A model generated the notes under the pieces. It was given only the letters and a program-made list of their open reading frames with translations. It had not been told where the DNA came from and ran no database searches. Shown here piece after piece: positions 23,829 to 35,120 of a stretch of 44,301 nt of DNA (positions within the stretch are counted from its first letter, which is position 1; the number at the start of each line of letters is the position of its first letter). The stretch comes from Deltaproteobacteria bacterium (lineage in GTDB: Bacteria > Desulfobacterota > Binatia > JACPRU01), in the NCBI GenBank assembly GCA_016189835.1, contig JACPRU010000069.1:1-44301 (forward strand), in the 5' to 3' direction. Both the position numbers and the translations under genes were made by a program.

Positions 23829-24685
23829 TCGACATCGGCCGCATCCGCGTCCACCTGATGAACGACGGGTTCTTCGCCATGGACGGCGGCACCATGTTCA
23901 GCGTCGTGCCGAAGCGGCTGTGGTCGAGGCAGGTACCGGCCGACGCGGAGAATCGCATCCCGATGAGCCTGCACTGCCCGCTGGCGGTCGACGGCAAGGA
24001 GGCGGTCCTCGTCGATACCGGGATCGGCGAGCGGCTCTCCGAACGCGAGCGGGCCATTTACAAGGTCGATCGCCGCGGCGGGTTGATCGCGCGCCTGCGC
24101 GAGATCGGTCTCGACGCCGAGGACGTCACCCACGTCGTGCTCACCCACCTGCATTTCGATCATGCCGGCGGCGTCGTGGCCCGCGACGATTCCGGCGCGT
24201 GGCGCGCCGCCTTCCCGCGCGCGCGGCATTTCGTGCAGCGCGTCGAGCTCGACGCCGCGGAGCACCCGGCCGACGAGCGCGCCGCGGCCGCGTACCGTCA
24301 CGTCCCGGAATGCATCGAGCCGCTGCGCCGTGCGGGGCTGCTCGAGGTGCTCGACGGGCCGACCGTGCTGTCGCCACACCTGCGGGTGATCGTCACCGGC
24401 GGGCACACGCCGAGCCATCAGTGCCCGATCCTCGCCGACGGCGGCGAGACGTTCGTCCATCTCGGCGACATCGCGCCCACGCGGGCGCACATGAAGCCCG
24501 CGTGGAACCAGTCGTTCGATCTCGATCCCACCGAGACGATGGCGGCGAAGAAGTGCCTGCTCGAGCACGCGGCCCGCGAGCGCTGGTGGGTCTCCTTCGA
24601 CCACGACCACCAGGTCGCGTGCGGCCGGCTGGCCGCGTCCTGGGAGCGGAGCGGCGAGATCGACGATTCGCGGCGGTGGCGCTGA
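23825..24685 (+). CDS. MBL-fold metallo-hydrolase
   Basis: The 286-residue protein has the zinc motif HLHFDHAGG (H108, H110, D112, H113), a GGHTPSHQ loop, FVHLGDIAPT and a C-terminal FDHD. It is a complete metallo-beta-lactamase-fold hydrolase of the lactonase/N-acyl-homoserine-lactonase-like kind, with no signal peptide. The substrate is not evident. It closes the ctaA operon through an ATGA overlap with DUF420, so it is co-expressed with oxidase maturation, although I know of no defined role for such an enzyme in that process. Confidence 0.88.
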   Translation: MIDIGRIRVHLMNDGFFAMDGGTMFSVVPKRLWSRQVPADAENRIPMSLHCPLAVDGKEAVLVDTGIGERLSERERAIYKVDRRGGLIARLREIGLDAEDVTHVVLTHLHFDHAGGVVARDDSGAWRAAFPRARHFVQRVELDAAEHPADERAAAAYRHVPECIEPLRRAGLLEVLDGPTVLSPHLRVIVTGGHTPSHQCPILADGGETFVHLGDIAPTRAHMKPAWNQSFDLDPTETMAAKKCLLEHAARERWWVSFDHDHQVACGRLAASWERSGEIDDSRRWR

Positions 24686-24706
24686 GCGCGGAGCGCGCCG
24701 ACGGCT

Positions 24707-25129
24707 TCAGCCGCGCGGCGGAATCTCCCGCTCGCTGAAGAAGAAGGCGATCTCCTGTTTCACCGTGTCCGCGCCGTCGGAGCCGTGCACGGCGTTGCGC
24801 TCGACGTTGGTGCCGTAGGCTTTGCGGATCGTGCCCGCGGCGGCCTTGGCCGGATCGGTGGCACCCATCACCTCGCGGTTCCTGGCGATCGCCCCCGGTC
24901 CTTCCAGCACCATGACCAGAATCGGCCCCTCGGACAGGAACGTCGTCAGGCTCTCGAAGAACGGCCGCTCGCGGTGCACCGCGTAGAAGCGCTCGGCCTC
25001 GCCCTTCGACACGCGCAGCAGCCGCGCCGCCGCGACGCGCAGCCCGGCGCCCTCGAGCAGCGCGATGATCCCGCCGATCTGGTTCCTGGCGACCGCATCC
25101 GGCTTGATGATCGACAGCGTGCGTTCCAT
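24707..25129 (-). CDS. ndk: nucleoside diphosphate kinase
   Basis: At 140 residues this is a full-length NDK with [19 protein letters not shown], the nucleotide-site segment [19 protein letters not shown], and the phosphorylated active-site histidine H115. It passes the gamma phosphate of ATP (or GTP) to other nucleoside diphosphates. It lies 3 bases after sucD on the same strand, an arrangement frequent in deltaproteobacteria. NDK can equilibrate the GTP or ATP made by succinyl-CoA synthetase. It is convergent with the MBL gene, with a 21-base gap. Confidence 0.97.
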   Translation of the reverse strand: MERTLSIIKPDAVARNQIGGIIALLEGAGLRVAAARLLRVSKGEAERFYAVHRERPFFESLTTFLSEGPILVMVLEGPGAIARNREVMGATDPAKAAAGTIRKAYGTNVERNAVHGSDGADTVKQEIAFFFSEREIPPRG

Positions 25130-25132
25130 CGT

Positions 25133-26004
<872 letters not shown>

Positions 26005-26008
<4 letters not shown>

Positions 26009-27177
26009 CGTGCCGCTCCGCCCGCCAGCCGGACGACCCTTTCGGCCGCGTCCGCCATGTTCTCTCCCGGCGTGATGTCGAGGCCCGACTCGGAGAGGAT
26101 CTTCCTGCCGAGATCCACGTTCGTTCCCTCGAGCCGCACCACCAGCGGCACCGACAGCTTCACCTGCTTCGCCGCCTCGACGATGCCGCTCGCCACCACG
26201 TCGCACCTCATGATGCCGCCGAAGATGTTGACCAGGATGGCCTTCACGTTCCGGTCGGCAAGCAGGATCTTGAACGCGGCCGTCACCTTCTCGGTGGTGG
26301 CACCGCCGCCGACGTCCAGGAAATTCGCCGGCGACCCTCCGTAGAACTTGATGATGTCCATGGTCGCCATGGCGAGGCCCGCGCCGTTCACCATGCAGGC
26401 GATGTCGCCGTCGAGGCCGATGTAGCTCAAGTCGAAGCGCGCGGCCTCGACCTCGCGCGGATCCTCCTCGGCGAAGTCGCGCATCTCGCGGATGTCGGCG
26501 TGACGGTAGAGCGCGTTGTCGTCGAAGCCCATCTTGCAGTCGAGCGCCAGCAGGTCGCCCTGCCGGGTGAGCACCAGCGGATTGATCTCCGCGAGCGAGC
26601 AGTCGCTCTCGACGAACGCCTTGTAGAGGCCGGTCATGAACGCCACCGCCTTGCCGATCGACTCCTTGGGGATGCCGAGCGCGAAGGCGAGCTTGCGCGC
26701 CTGGTAGCCCTGCAAGCCGACCGCGGGGTCGATGACCTCCTTCAGGATCTTCTCCGGCGTGCGCGCCGCGACCTCTTCGATCTCCACCCCTCCCTCGGTC
26801 GACGCCATCATCGTCAGACGGCCGATCGCCCGGTCGAGCACCATGCCGAGGTACAGCTCGCGCGCGATGTCGCAGCCTTCCTCGACGAGCACGCGATGCA
26901 CCTCCTTGCCCTCGGGCCCGGTCTGATGCGTCACGAGCTTCATGCCAATCATCTTGTCGGCGATCTCGCGCGCCTCGGCTGGGCTCTTGGCGAGCTTGAT
27001 CCCGCCCCCCTTGCCGCGGCCGCCCGCATGGACCTGCGCCTTCACCACGCAGACCTTGCCGCCGAGCTCGCGCGCCGCGGCCTCGGCCTCGGCGGCGGTG
27101 ACCGCCACCTTTCCGCGCGGCACGTTGACCTTGTAGCGGCGCAGAACTTCCTTCGCCTGGTATTCGTGGATGTTCAT
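26005..27177 (-). CDS. sucC: succinyl-CoA synthetase, beta subunit
   Basis: The 390-residue beta subunit begins [17 protein letters not shown] and has an ATP-grasp domain ([20 protein letters not shown]), [33 protein letters not shown] and [13 protein letters not shown]. It binds the nucleotide and the phosphate transferred through the SucD histidine. The frame continues upstream but no recognisable sequence is there, so the conserved MNIHEY start is chosen. A 169-base gap separates it from mdh, the only sizeable gap in this operon; I see no gene in it and no clear terminator. Confidence 0.97.
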
Positions 27178-27346
27178 CGCTTTCCTTTGGAATCCACCAC
27201 CGGGCCCCGGATCGCCGTCCCCGGCATCGCCGGCCGCGACCACACGGGGGTTCGGCTCGCGGAGCGCGGCGCTCTGCGGCCGCTCCCCGGCTCTCCGTTC
27301 CCGCGCGCGCGGCGCAGCGCCCGGCATGCGCGCGCGGCGCCCGCGG

Positions 27347-28291
<945 letters not shown>

Positions 28292-29533
28292 TTACATGTT
28301 CTCCACGATGGCGTGCGCGAACTCCGAGCACTTGAGGAGCTTCGCGCCCGTCATCAGACGCTCGAAATCGTAGGTGACGGTCTTGCGGGCGATCGCCTTC
28401 TCGATGCCGCGCACGATCGCGTCGGCGACCTCCTGCCAGCCGAGGTACTCGAACATCATGACGCCGGAGAGAATCACCGACCCCGGATTCACCTTGTCCT
28501 GGTTCGCGTACTTCGGCGCCGTGCCGTGGGTGGCCTCGAACACGGCGTGCCCGGTCAGGTAGTTGATGTTGCCGCCCGGGGCGATGCCGATGCCGCCGAC
28601 CTGGGCCGCCAGCGCGTCCGAGAGGTAGTCGCCGTTCAGGTTCATGGTGGCGATCACGTCGAACTCGTTCGGGCGCGTGAGCGCCTGCTGGAACGTGATG
28701 TCGGCGATGTTGTCCTTGACGAGCAGCTGCCCGGCCGGCGGCTTGCCGCCGCAGTCGTCCCAGCCGACCGCGCGGCCGGCGTATTCGCGCTTGACGAGCG
28801 CGTAGCCCCAGTCGCGGAACGCGCCCTCGGTGAACTTCATGATGTTGCCCTTGTGCACCAGCGTCAGGCTCTTCCGCTTGTGGGAGATCGCGTAGTCGAG
28901 CGCGGCGCGGATCAGCCGCTCGCTGCCCTCGCGCGATACGGGCTTGATGCCGATGCCGCTGGTCTGCGGGAAGCGGATCTTCTTGACCCCCATCTCGTTC
29001 TGCAGGAAGGCGATCAGCTTCTTCGCTTCCAGACCTTCCGCCTCCCACTCGATGCCGGCGTAGATGTCCTCGCTGTTCTCGCGGAAGATCACCATGTCGA
29101 CCAGCTCGGGGCGCTTCACCGGGCTCGGCACGCCTGGGAAGTAGCGGACCGGCCGCAGGCACACGTAGAGATCGAGCATCTGGCGCAGCGCCACGTTGAG
29201 CGAGCGGATGCCGCCGCCGACCGGCGTGGTGAGCGGCCCCTTGATGCCGACCAGGAACTCCCGGAACGCGTCCACGGTCTCGTCCGGCAGCCACGTGTCG
29301 TATTGCTTGAAGGACTTCTCCCCGGCGTAGACCTCCATCCAGGCGATCTGACGCCGGCCGCCGTAGATCTTCCTCACCGCCGCGTCGAAGACGTGAACCG
29401 AGGCTCGCCAGATGTCCGGCCCGGTGCCGTCGCCCTCGATGAAGGGCAGAATCGGCCGGTCGGGGACTTCGAGCTTGCCGTCGCGGAGTCGGATCGCGTC
29501 TCCCGAGGGCACCTTCGACAGCTTGTAGGCCAT
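28292..29533 (-). CDS. icd: isocitrate dehydrogenase, NADP-type
   Basis: At 413 residues it has the size of E. coli Icd and the same core: [13 protein letters not shown], the substrate-site segment [13 protein letters not shown] with the serine that is phosphorylated in E. coli, [27 protein letters not shown], and [17 protein letters not shown]. It turns isocitrate to 2-oxoglutarate. No aceK kinase gene is seen here, so control by phosphorylation is unproven. A good AAGGAGAG site precedes the ATG, and a possible promoter lies about 45 bases upstream. It is the first gene of icd-mdh-sucC-sucD-ndk. Confidence 0.96.
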   Translation of the reverse strand: MAYKLSKVPSGDAIRLRDGKLEVPDRPILPFIEGDGTGPDIWRASVHVFDAAVRKIYGGRRQIAWMEVYAGEKSFKQYDTWLPDETVDAFREFLVGIKGPLTTPVGGGIRSLNVALRQMLDLYVCLRPVRYFPGVPSPVKRPELVDMVIFRENSEDIYAGIEWEAEGLEAKKLIAFLQNEMGVKKIRFPQTSGIGIKPVSREGSERLIRAALDYAISHKRKSLTLVHKGNIMKFTEGAFRDWGYALVKREYAGRAVGWDDCGGKPPAGQLLVKDNIADITFQQALTRPNEFDVIATMNLNGDYLSDALAAQVGGIGIAPGGNINYLTGHAVFEATHGTAPKYANQDKVNPGSVILSGVMMFEYLGWQEVADAIVRGIEKAIARKTVTYDFERLMTGAKLLKCSEFAHAIVENM

Positions 29534-29578
29534 GCCCGATCTCTCCTTGTCGCCGTGCTGCAAAAGCGCAACCGCGCG

Positions 29579-29607
29579 TTTGTAGCGTTCCGCGGCCGGG
29601 CCCGCAA
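29579..29607 (-). promoter_or_regulatory. icd: candidate sigma-70-like promoter of the TCA operon
   Basis: On the minus strand TTGCGG, 17 bases, then TACAAA matches a -35/-10 pair (3 and 4 of 6 consensus bases). It would start a transcript about 40 bases ahead of icd. The match is modest. The surrounding gap (29534-29791) holds no gene I can support. Confidence 0.35.
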
Positions 29608-29791
29608 CTACCCGTCGGCCGCACACCCGCGCCTGCGGTGCGGTCCTGCGTAGGCCATCGGCCCGCGGAAACCGGCCCTGAAGACGGTGGGCATCGGGAG
29701 CCCGCGCGGCGCGAGCAGCGCCTCTTCGAGGCGATCCCACGGAGGTCGAGCGGCCGAGCGAACCGTCCGGGCTCCGCCGCGCATCCCCCGG

Positions 29792-30349
29792 TCAGCCGCG
29801 GCGCTCGCCGAGGCGCGCCAGGATCCGGCGCGCCTGCACGGCGACGACGTTCGACACGCCCTTGCTCTTGGCGAGGCGCGAGAGGTCGCGCTCGCCGAGC
29901 GTGGCCAGCAGGCGCAGCGCCTTGGCGAGCGGGGTGCGGGCGTTCTCGGCCAGGGCGATCCGCACCCCGTAGATCTTCGTCCAGTCGCGGCTCTCGGCGA
30001 GCTCGCCGAGGATCTCCTCGTCCGTGTTGCGGTCCTTGGCGAGCATCAGGATCTCCTCTTCGGAGATCCGCGGATTGTGCAGCACCAATCGCTGGATCAG
30101 CCGGCTGGTGTCGCGCAGCAGGATCATGCGCGCGTCCTTGTTGCCGCGCAGCGCGAGCTTCACGCGCTCGGCCACGTTCATGTCGCGGATCTGCGCCCAC
30201 AGCGCCTTGTCCGGTACGCGCGGCGCCGCGCTCGGCGCCGCCTCGCGCAGCAGGCTCTCGGGTACGGCGATCTGATCCCGCCCGGCCGCCACCTGGTCGG
30301 CGATCGCACCGAGCGCGTCCGGGGAATTGGGAGACTCGGGGTCGGGCAT
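29792..30349 (-). CDS. conserved helical-repeat protein of unknown function
   Basis: This 185-residue soluble protein is nearly all helix after a flexible N-terminus. Its middle carries repeated units resembling HEAT/LRV-type repeats: ERVKLALRGNKDARMILLRD, RLIQRLVLHNPRISEEEILMLA, DEEILGELAESRDW, VRIALAENARTPLAKALRLLATL and ERDLSRLAKSKGV. Proteins with this repeat style are seen in Myxococcota and other deltaproteobacterial-type genomes, from memory, without known function. It probably binds another protein. It lies 15 bases after the EF-G paralogue, suggesting co-expression with it. A GTG directly before the ATG is an alternative start. Confidence 0.75.
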   Translation of the reverse strand: MPDPESPNSPDALGAIADQVAAGRDQIAVPESLLREAAPSAAPRVPDKALWAQIRDMNVAERVKLALRGNKDARMILLRDTSRLIQRLVLHNPRISEEEILMLAKDRNTDEEILGELAESRDWTKIYGVRIALAENARTPLAKALRLLATLGERDLSRLAKSKGVSNVVAVQARRILARLGERRG

Positions 30350-30364
30350 CACGGATCGGGGTAA

Positions 30365-32455
30365 CTAACCCTTGCCATTCTCCTTGGCCGCCTTGGCCGC
30401 GTCGATGATCTTCTGCGCGAGCTGGGCGGGGACCTCCTCGTAGTGCGCGAACTCCATGGCGAACGAGCCCCGGCCGCTGGTCATGCTGCGCAGATCCGAG
30501 GCGTAGCGCAGCACTTCGGCCATCGGCACCATGGCGTGGACCACCTGTTCCCCCGACTTCGCCACCACCTGCGACACCTTGCCGCGCCGGCTGTTGAGAT
30601 CGCCGATGACGTCGCCCATGGTCTCGTCCGGCGTGGTGATCTCGAGCTTCATCACCGGCTCGAGAAGGATCGGCCGGGCCTTGTCCACCGCGGCCTTGAA
30701 GCCCATCGAGCCGGCGATCTTGAACGCCATCTCCGAGGAATCGACGGTGTGGTACGAGCCGTCGTAGAGCGTGACCCGTACGTCCTGCATCGGGTAGCCG
30801 GCGAGATGGCCTTCCTGCAGCGCCTCGCGGACGCCCTTCTCGACGGCGGGAATGAAGTTCCGCGGAATCACGCCACCGACGATCTTGTCGACGAACTCGA
30901 ATCCCTTGCCGCGCGGCAGCGGCTCGACTTCGAGCCAGCAGTCGCCGTACTGGCCGCGGCCCCCCGACTGCTTCTTGTACTTCCCCTGGGCGTTGGCCTT
31001 GCCCTTGATCGCCTCGCGATACGGGACCTTCGGCGCCTTCAGGTCGACGTCGACGCCGAACTTGCGCTTCAGGCGCTCGACCACCAGCTCGACGTGCTGC
31101 TGGCCGGCGCCGGAGAGGATGATCTCGCGGGTCTGCGGGTCGCGATGCACGCGCAGCGCCAGGTCCTCCTCGAGCAGGCGGGAGAGCGCCTGGTTCGCCT
31201 TTTCCTCGTCGCCCTTGGTCTTCGGCTCGATGGCGAACGAGATCGACGGAGCGGCCTCGGGAAGCGACGGGTAGACGATCGGGTCGCGGTCGTCGCACAA
31301 CGTGTCGCCCGACAGCGTTTCCTTCAACTTGGCCACGGCAGCGATCTCGCCGGCCGCCGCCTCGCCGATCGGCTGCTGCTTCTTGCCCTCGATCTTGAAG
31401 AGATGGCCGATCCGCTCCTTACCGTCGCGCGTGGCGTTGAGCAGCGTCGAATCGCCGGTCACCCGCCCGGATTCGACCCGGAAAATCGAGAGCTTTCCCG
31501 CGAACGGATCGATCACCGTCTTGAACACGAAGAGCGAAGCCGGCGCCGACGGATCCGGCGGCCGCTCGATCTCGTCTCCGGTCCGCGGGTGCGCCCCGCG
31601 CACCGGCCCGGCGTCGAGCGGCGAGCCCAGGGTGTCGACGATCAGGTCGAGCAGCGCGTGGACGCCGATCATGCGCAGCGACGAACCGCAGACGACCGGG
31701 ACGAAGCGCCGAGCGATCGTTCCGGCGCGCAGGCCCGCCTGCACCTCTTCGGGGGCGAGCGCGCCGTTCTCCAGGTACTTCTCGAGCAGCTCGTCGCTCG
31801 CCTCGGCCACCGTCTCGACGAGCTTGTCGCGCAGGCGCTTGGCGACCTCGGCGAGCGCGGGCGGTATGCTCTCCTCGCGCGACTGTCCGGCGTCTCCGGA
31901 GAAGATCATCGCGCGCTCGCGCAGCAGATCGACGTAGCCCTCGAGATTCGCTTCCGAGCCGATCGGCAGCGACAGCGCCACGAGCGGCGCCTGCAGAGCC
32001 TGGCCGACGTGATTCAGCGCCTGCTCGACGTCACCCGCCTCGCGGTCGAGGTGGGTCACGAACCCGACGCAGCCGAGGCCTTCTTCCTGAGCCCATCCCC
32101 ACAAGCGCTGCAGCTCGACCTTGACCTGGCCGCTCGGCGGCAGGACCAGCACGGCGCCGTCGACCGCGCGCAGCATCTGGCGGCTTTCGCTCAGGAAGTT
32201 CGCGTACCCGGGGGTGTCGACGATCGTGATCTCGTGCTTCTTCCAGGACAGGTGGTGCAGGGCGGCGGAGATCGTGACCTTGTGTCGCGCTTCCTCGGGC
32301 TCGAAATCGAACAGCGAGGTCCCGTCGTCGACCCGGCCGAGGCGATTCACCTTGCCCGCGGCGAACAGCAGGGCGTCGGCGAGCGAGGTCTTGCCGACGC
32401 TTCCCTGTCCGAGCAGCGCGACGTTGCGGATCCGGGCCACATCTTCGATCGGCAT
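30365..32455 (-). CDS. elongation factor G-like GTPase (EF-G paralogue, FusA2-type)
   Basis: The 696-residue protein has the full five-domain EF-G layout. The G domain carries a P-loop GQGSVGKT at 16-23, TIVDTPGYANF with Tyr84 where classic EF-G has the catalytic His, and VTHLDRE at 133-139 where classic EF-G has NKMDR. Domain IV (RGQYGDCWLEVEPLPRGKGFEFVDKIVGGVIPRNFIPAVEKGV) and domain V (LEITTPDETMGDVIGDLNSRRGKV) are well kept. DTPGY is a trait of the FusA2-like paralogues; the altered NKxD motif is unusual. It is probably a specialised ribosome factor, not the main translocase. A GGGAGGC site precedes the ATG. Confidence 0.9.
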   Translation of the reverse strand: MPIEDVARIRNVALLGQGSVGKTSLADALLFAAGKVNRLGRVDDGTSLFDFEPEEARHKVTISAALHHLSWKKHEITIVDTPGYANFLSESRQMLRAVDGAVLVLPPSGQVKVELQRLWGWAQEEGLGCVGFVTHLDREAGDVEQALNHVGQALQAPLVALSLPIGSEANLEGYVDLLRERAMIFSGDAGQSREESIPPALAEVAKRLRDKLVETVAEASDELLEKYLENGALAPEEVQAGLRAGTIARRFVPVVCGSSLRMIGVHALLDLIVDTLGSPLDAGPVRGAHPRTGDEIERPPDPSAPASLFVFKTVIDPFAGKLSIFRVESGRVTGDSTLLNATRDGKERIGHLFKIEGKKQQPIGEAAAGEIAAVAKLKETLSGDTLCDDRDPIVYPSLPEAAPSISFAIEPKTKGDEEKANQALSRLLEEDLALRVHRDPQTREIILSGAGQQHVELVVERLKRKFGVDVDLKAPKVPYREAIKGKANAQGKYKKQSGGRGQYGDCWLEVEPLPRGKGFEFVDKIVGGVIPRNFIPAVEKGVREALQEGHLAGYPMQDVRVTLYDGSYHTVDSSEMAFKIAGSMGFKAAVDKARPILLEPVMKLEITTPDETMGDVIGDLNSRRGKVSQVVAKSGEQVVHAMVPMAEVLRYASDLRSMTSGRGSFAMEFAHYEEVPAQLAQKIIDAAKAAKENGKG

Positions 32456-32567
32456 CGATCTGCCTCCCTGATCTGCTACGGTAAAGCTCCGCGCCGGCGC
32501 ACGAATGCGCGAGATACGGGGCCTCGGTAGCCGACCATCGCTTGCTCGTGGCGGCGCCGCTCCAGCA

Positions 32568-33329
<762 letters not shown>

Positions 33330-33497
33330 GCGCGCCCCGGGCTGCCTCCACCCGTCTCCTACAGGAAGGTGGCGGAAGTGGTCAACGAACTGCGTTATGT
33401 GTTGCAAATTCGACGTTGACGAAATTTTAGCTGTCGTAAAGATCAGTCAGCGGGTAAAAAAAGCTTGCCCGGCGCGGAGGGTAGCGACTCGTAGGGG

Positions 33498-33513
33498 TGG
33501 CATCTCGATTGCT
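33498..33513 (+). promoter_or_regulatory. candidate sigma-54 (-24/-12) promoter of the pilin operon
   Basis: TGGCATCTCGATTGCT matches the RpoN consensus TGGCAC-N5-TTGCW, with the GG and GC doublets exactly 12 bases apart start to start. Transcription would begin near 33524, leaving a leader of about 15 bases with a G-rich ribosome site before the first pilin ATG. Pilin genes in several proteobacteria are driven by RpoN with PilR. No activator gene is present in this window. Confidence 0.6.
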
Positions 33514-33538
33514 CGATCGCTCTGCGGGGGCATACGAG

Positions 33539-33994
33539 ATGCGATCGAACCTGAGATCCCAGAAGGGCTTCACGATTCTCGAAACGCTGGTGGCGGCCGG
33601 CGTCTCCGGCGCTCTGCTGGCCGCGGCGCTGCCCAACCTGTCCACCGCGCTGAGCGCCTCGCGGCTGCAGGCCGGGCTGCGCTCCACCGCGCAGCACGTG
33701 CGCTTGGCGCGGGCGACCGCGGTCGGCAAGAACTTGCAATCCCGCGTCGTGGTGAGCGAGAACGGCGCCACGTTGACGACTCAGGTGCTGCGCAACGGCA
33801 CCTGGACGTCTTCCGGGATTCCTCTAGTGTTCGCGGACGGAACTCGGGTTTCCTCGGTGTCGCCCTCCGCTTCGGCGCTGACCTTCACCTCGCAGGGAAC
33901 CACCTCGGGCGCCGTCACGATCACGCTGCGAACGGCCGCCGGTGACAGCCGCTCGCTGACGGTGTCGCTGCTCGGGGCCGTCGAGGCTTCATGA
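33539..33994 (+). CDS. GspH/FimT-type pseudopilin
   Basis: This 151-residue protein has a short basic leader and a prepilin peptidase site QKG/FTILE, with Glu at +5 of the mature protein, followed by the hydrophobic helix TLVAAGVSGALLAAALPNL. The remaining 110 residues are beta-rich, as in FimT/FimU/GspH minor pilins, which prime type IV pilus or type II secretion pseudopilus assembly. A longer frame starting at GTG 33497 would run through the sigma-54 promoter, so the ATG is preferred. It is the first of four overlapping genes. Confidence 0.88.
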   Translation: MRSNLRSQKGFTILETLVAAGVSGALLAAALPNLSTALSASRLQAGLRSTAQHVRLARATAVGKNLQSRVVVSENGATLTTQVLRNGTWTSSGIPLVFADGTRVSSVSPSASALTFTSQGTTSGAVTITLRTAAGDSRSLTVSLLGAVEAS

Positions 33995-34413
33995 GCCAGT
34001 CCGCGGGACAGCGCGGCGCCGCCCTCATCGAGGTGCTGGTCGCCGCGGTGATCTTCGTGCTGGTGACCCTCGGCCTGACCAGCTCGACGCTCAACGCCAA
34101 GCGCAGCGCCGACGGCAGCCGACATGCGGCCGAGGCCACGACGCTCGCCTTCGACAAGCTGGAGCAGCTGCGCACGCTCGATCCCTCGGACTCGGCGCTG
34201 AGCGCGGGCGCGCACGCCGATTCGCTGAATCCGATGACCGTGACGGGGACATCGGGCGGAATCTTCACGCGCACCTGGACCGTCACCACGCTGACCAGCG
34301 TGTCGCCGGCGCTCACCGCCGGCGCCATGGCGCGCGTCGACACGCGGGTCTCCTGGCCGACCAACGGCGGCGCCGGCTCGGTCACGCTGGTCGGCTACTA
34401 CAAGATGCTATGA
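33991..34413 (+). CDS. PilV-like minor pilin
   Basis: At 140 residues, with a prepilin site QRG/AALIE (Glu+5) and the helix VLVAAVIFVLVTLGL, this resembles PilV/GspI proteins: the segment RHAAEATTLAFDKLEQLRTLDPSD follows the helix as in that family. It would be processed at the inner membrane and built into the pilus tip complex. Its ATG overlaps the previous stop (ATGA), and its stop overlaps the next gene in the same way. Confidence 0.88.
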   Translation: MSQSAGQRGAALIEVLVAAVIFVLVTLGLTSSTLNAKRSADGSRHAAEATTLAFDKLEQLRTLDPSDSALSAGAHADSLNPMTVTGTSGGIFTRTWTVTTLTSVSPALTAGAMARVDTRVSWPTNGGAGSVTLVGYYKML

Positions 34414-35120
34414 AACCGCTGCGCACACGGCAGGGCTTCACGCTGACCGAGCTGCTGATCGCGCTGGGCATCGCGGCCGTCGCGGGCCTGGCCGGCCTCG
34501 GCTATTACCGTACCCAGGTCCGAGCGCTCAGCACGCACTCGGCGACGCTCGATGCCACCGACAAGGTGCGCGCGGCGATGGCCTTCATCAGCCGCGAGCT
34601 GCGCGAGGCGGGTTACGACCCGAGCGCCGCCGCCCTCGCCGCCGCCGGGTTCAAGGGCATCCGCTACGCGGGCCCGAACGGCATCTGGATCGAGTTCGAT
34701 CAGAACGGCGGCGGCGCGATCGATCCGAACGCCGCGGACCCCGCCGCCGAGTCGGTGATCTACAGCTACGACGCGACCAATCAGCAGATCCTGCGCACGG
34801 TGGCCGGGGTGTCGCAGTCGCTGGTGAAGAACGTGCCGGCGGGCAGCTTCGCCTTCCAGTACTACGACGCGGCGGGCAACGCGCTGGCGATGAGCACCGC
34901 GGCATCGCTCACCGTGCCGAACGGATATCCGTCGGTGCCCTCGGAGGTCGCCCAGGCGCTCACCGCCGGAGGCACGCAGATGGTGGGCGACGCCGGCCGC
35001 GACCTGATCGCGCTGGCTCGCGTCAGCCTCCAGGTACAAACCGTCGGCACGACGCCGACCACGAGCTTGAGCCTTTCGGCCCGCGTCTCGGTACCGAACC
35101 GGCTCCTGGATCGCCTATGA
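34410..35120 (+). CDS. PilW-like minor pilin
   Basis: The 236-residue protein has the prepilin site RQG/FTLTE (Glu+5), the helix LLIALGIAAVAGLAGLGYY, and then MAFISRELREAGYDPSAAAL, which is typical of PilW/GspJ. Later sequence (ESVIYSYDATNQQILRTVAG) is beta-rich. It should be part of the tip complex with the other three. Four-base overlaps join it on both sides. Confidence 0.9.
   Translation: MKPLRTRQGFTLTELLIALGIAAVAGLAGLGYYRTQVRALSTHSATLDATDKVRAAMAFISRELREAGYDPSAAALAAAGFKGIRYAGPNGIWIEFDQNGGGAIDPNAADPAAESVIYSYDATNQQILRTVAGVSQSLVKNVPAGSFAFQYYDAAGNALAMSTAASLTVPNGYPSVPSEVAQALTAGGTQMVGDAGRDLIALARVSLQVQTVGTTPTTSLSLSARVSVPNRLLDRL

Noticed and set aside
29534-29791. Hidden RNA gene or small gene between icd and the helical-repeat protein
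   Set aside because: No tRNA-like fold, conserved RNA motif or protein with a ribosome site could be recognised; only a modest promoter match is seen.
33413-33440. Sigma-70 promoter TTGACG followed by TAAAGA upstream of the pilins
   Set aside because: The spacer is only about 15 bases, and the sigma-54 match is much better placed.
33408-33497. Riboswitch (cyclic-di-GMP type) upstream of the pilins
   Set aside because: The region is AT-richer and holds a short hairpin, but I could not find the conserved GEMM core sequences.
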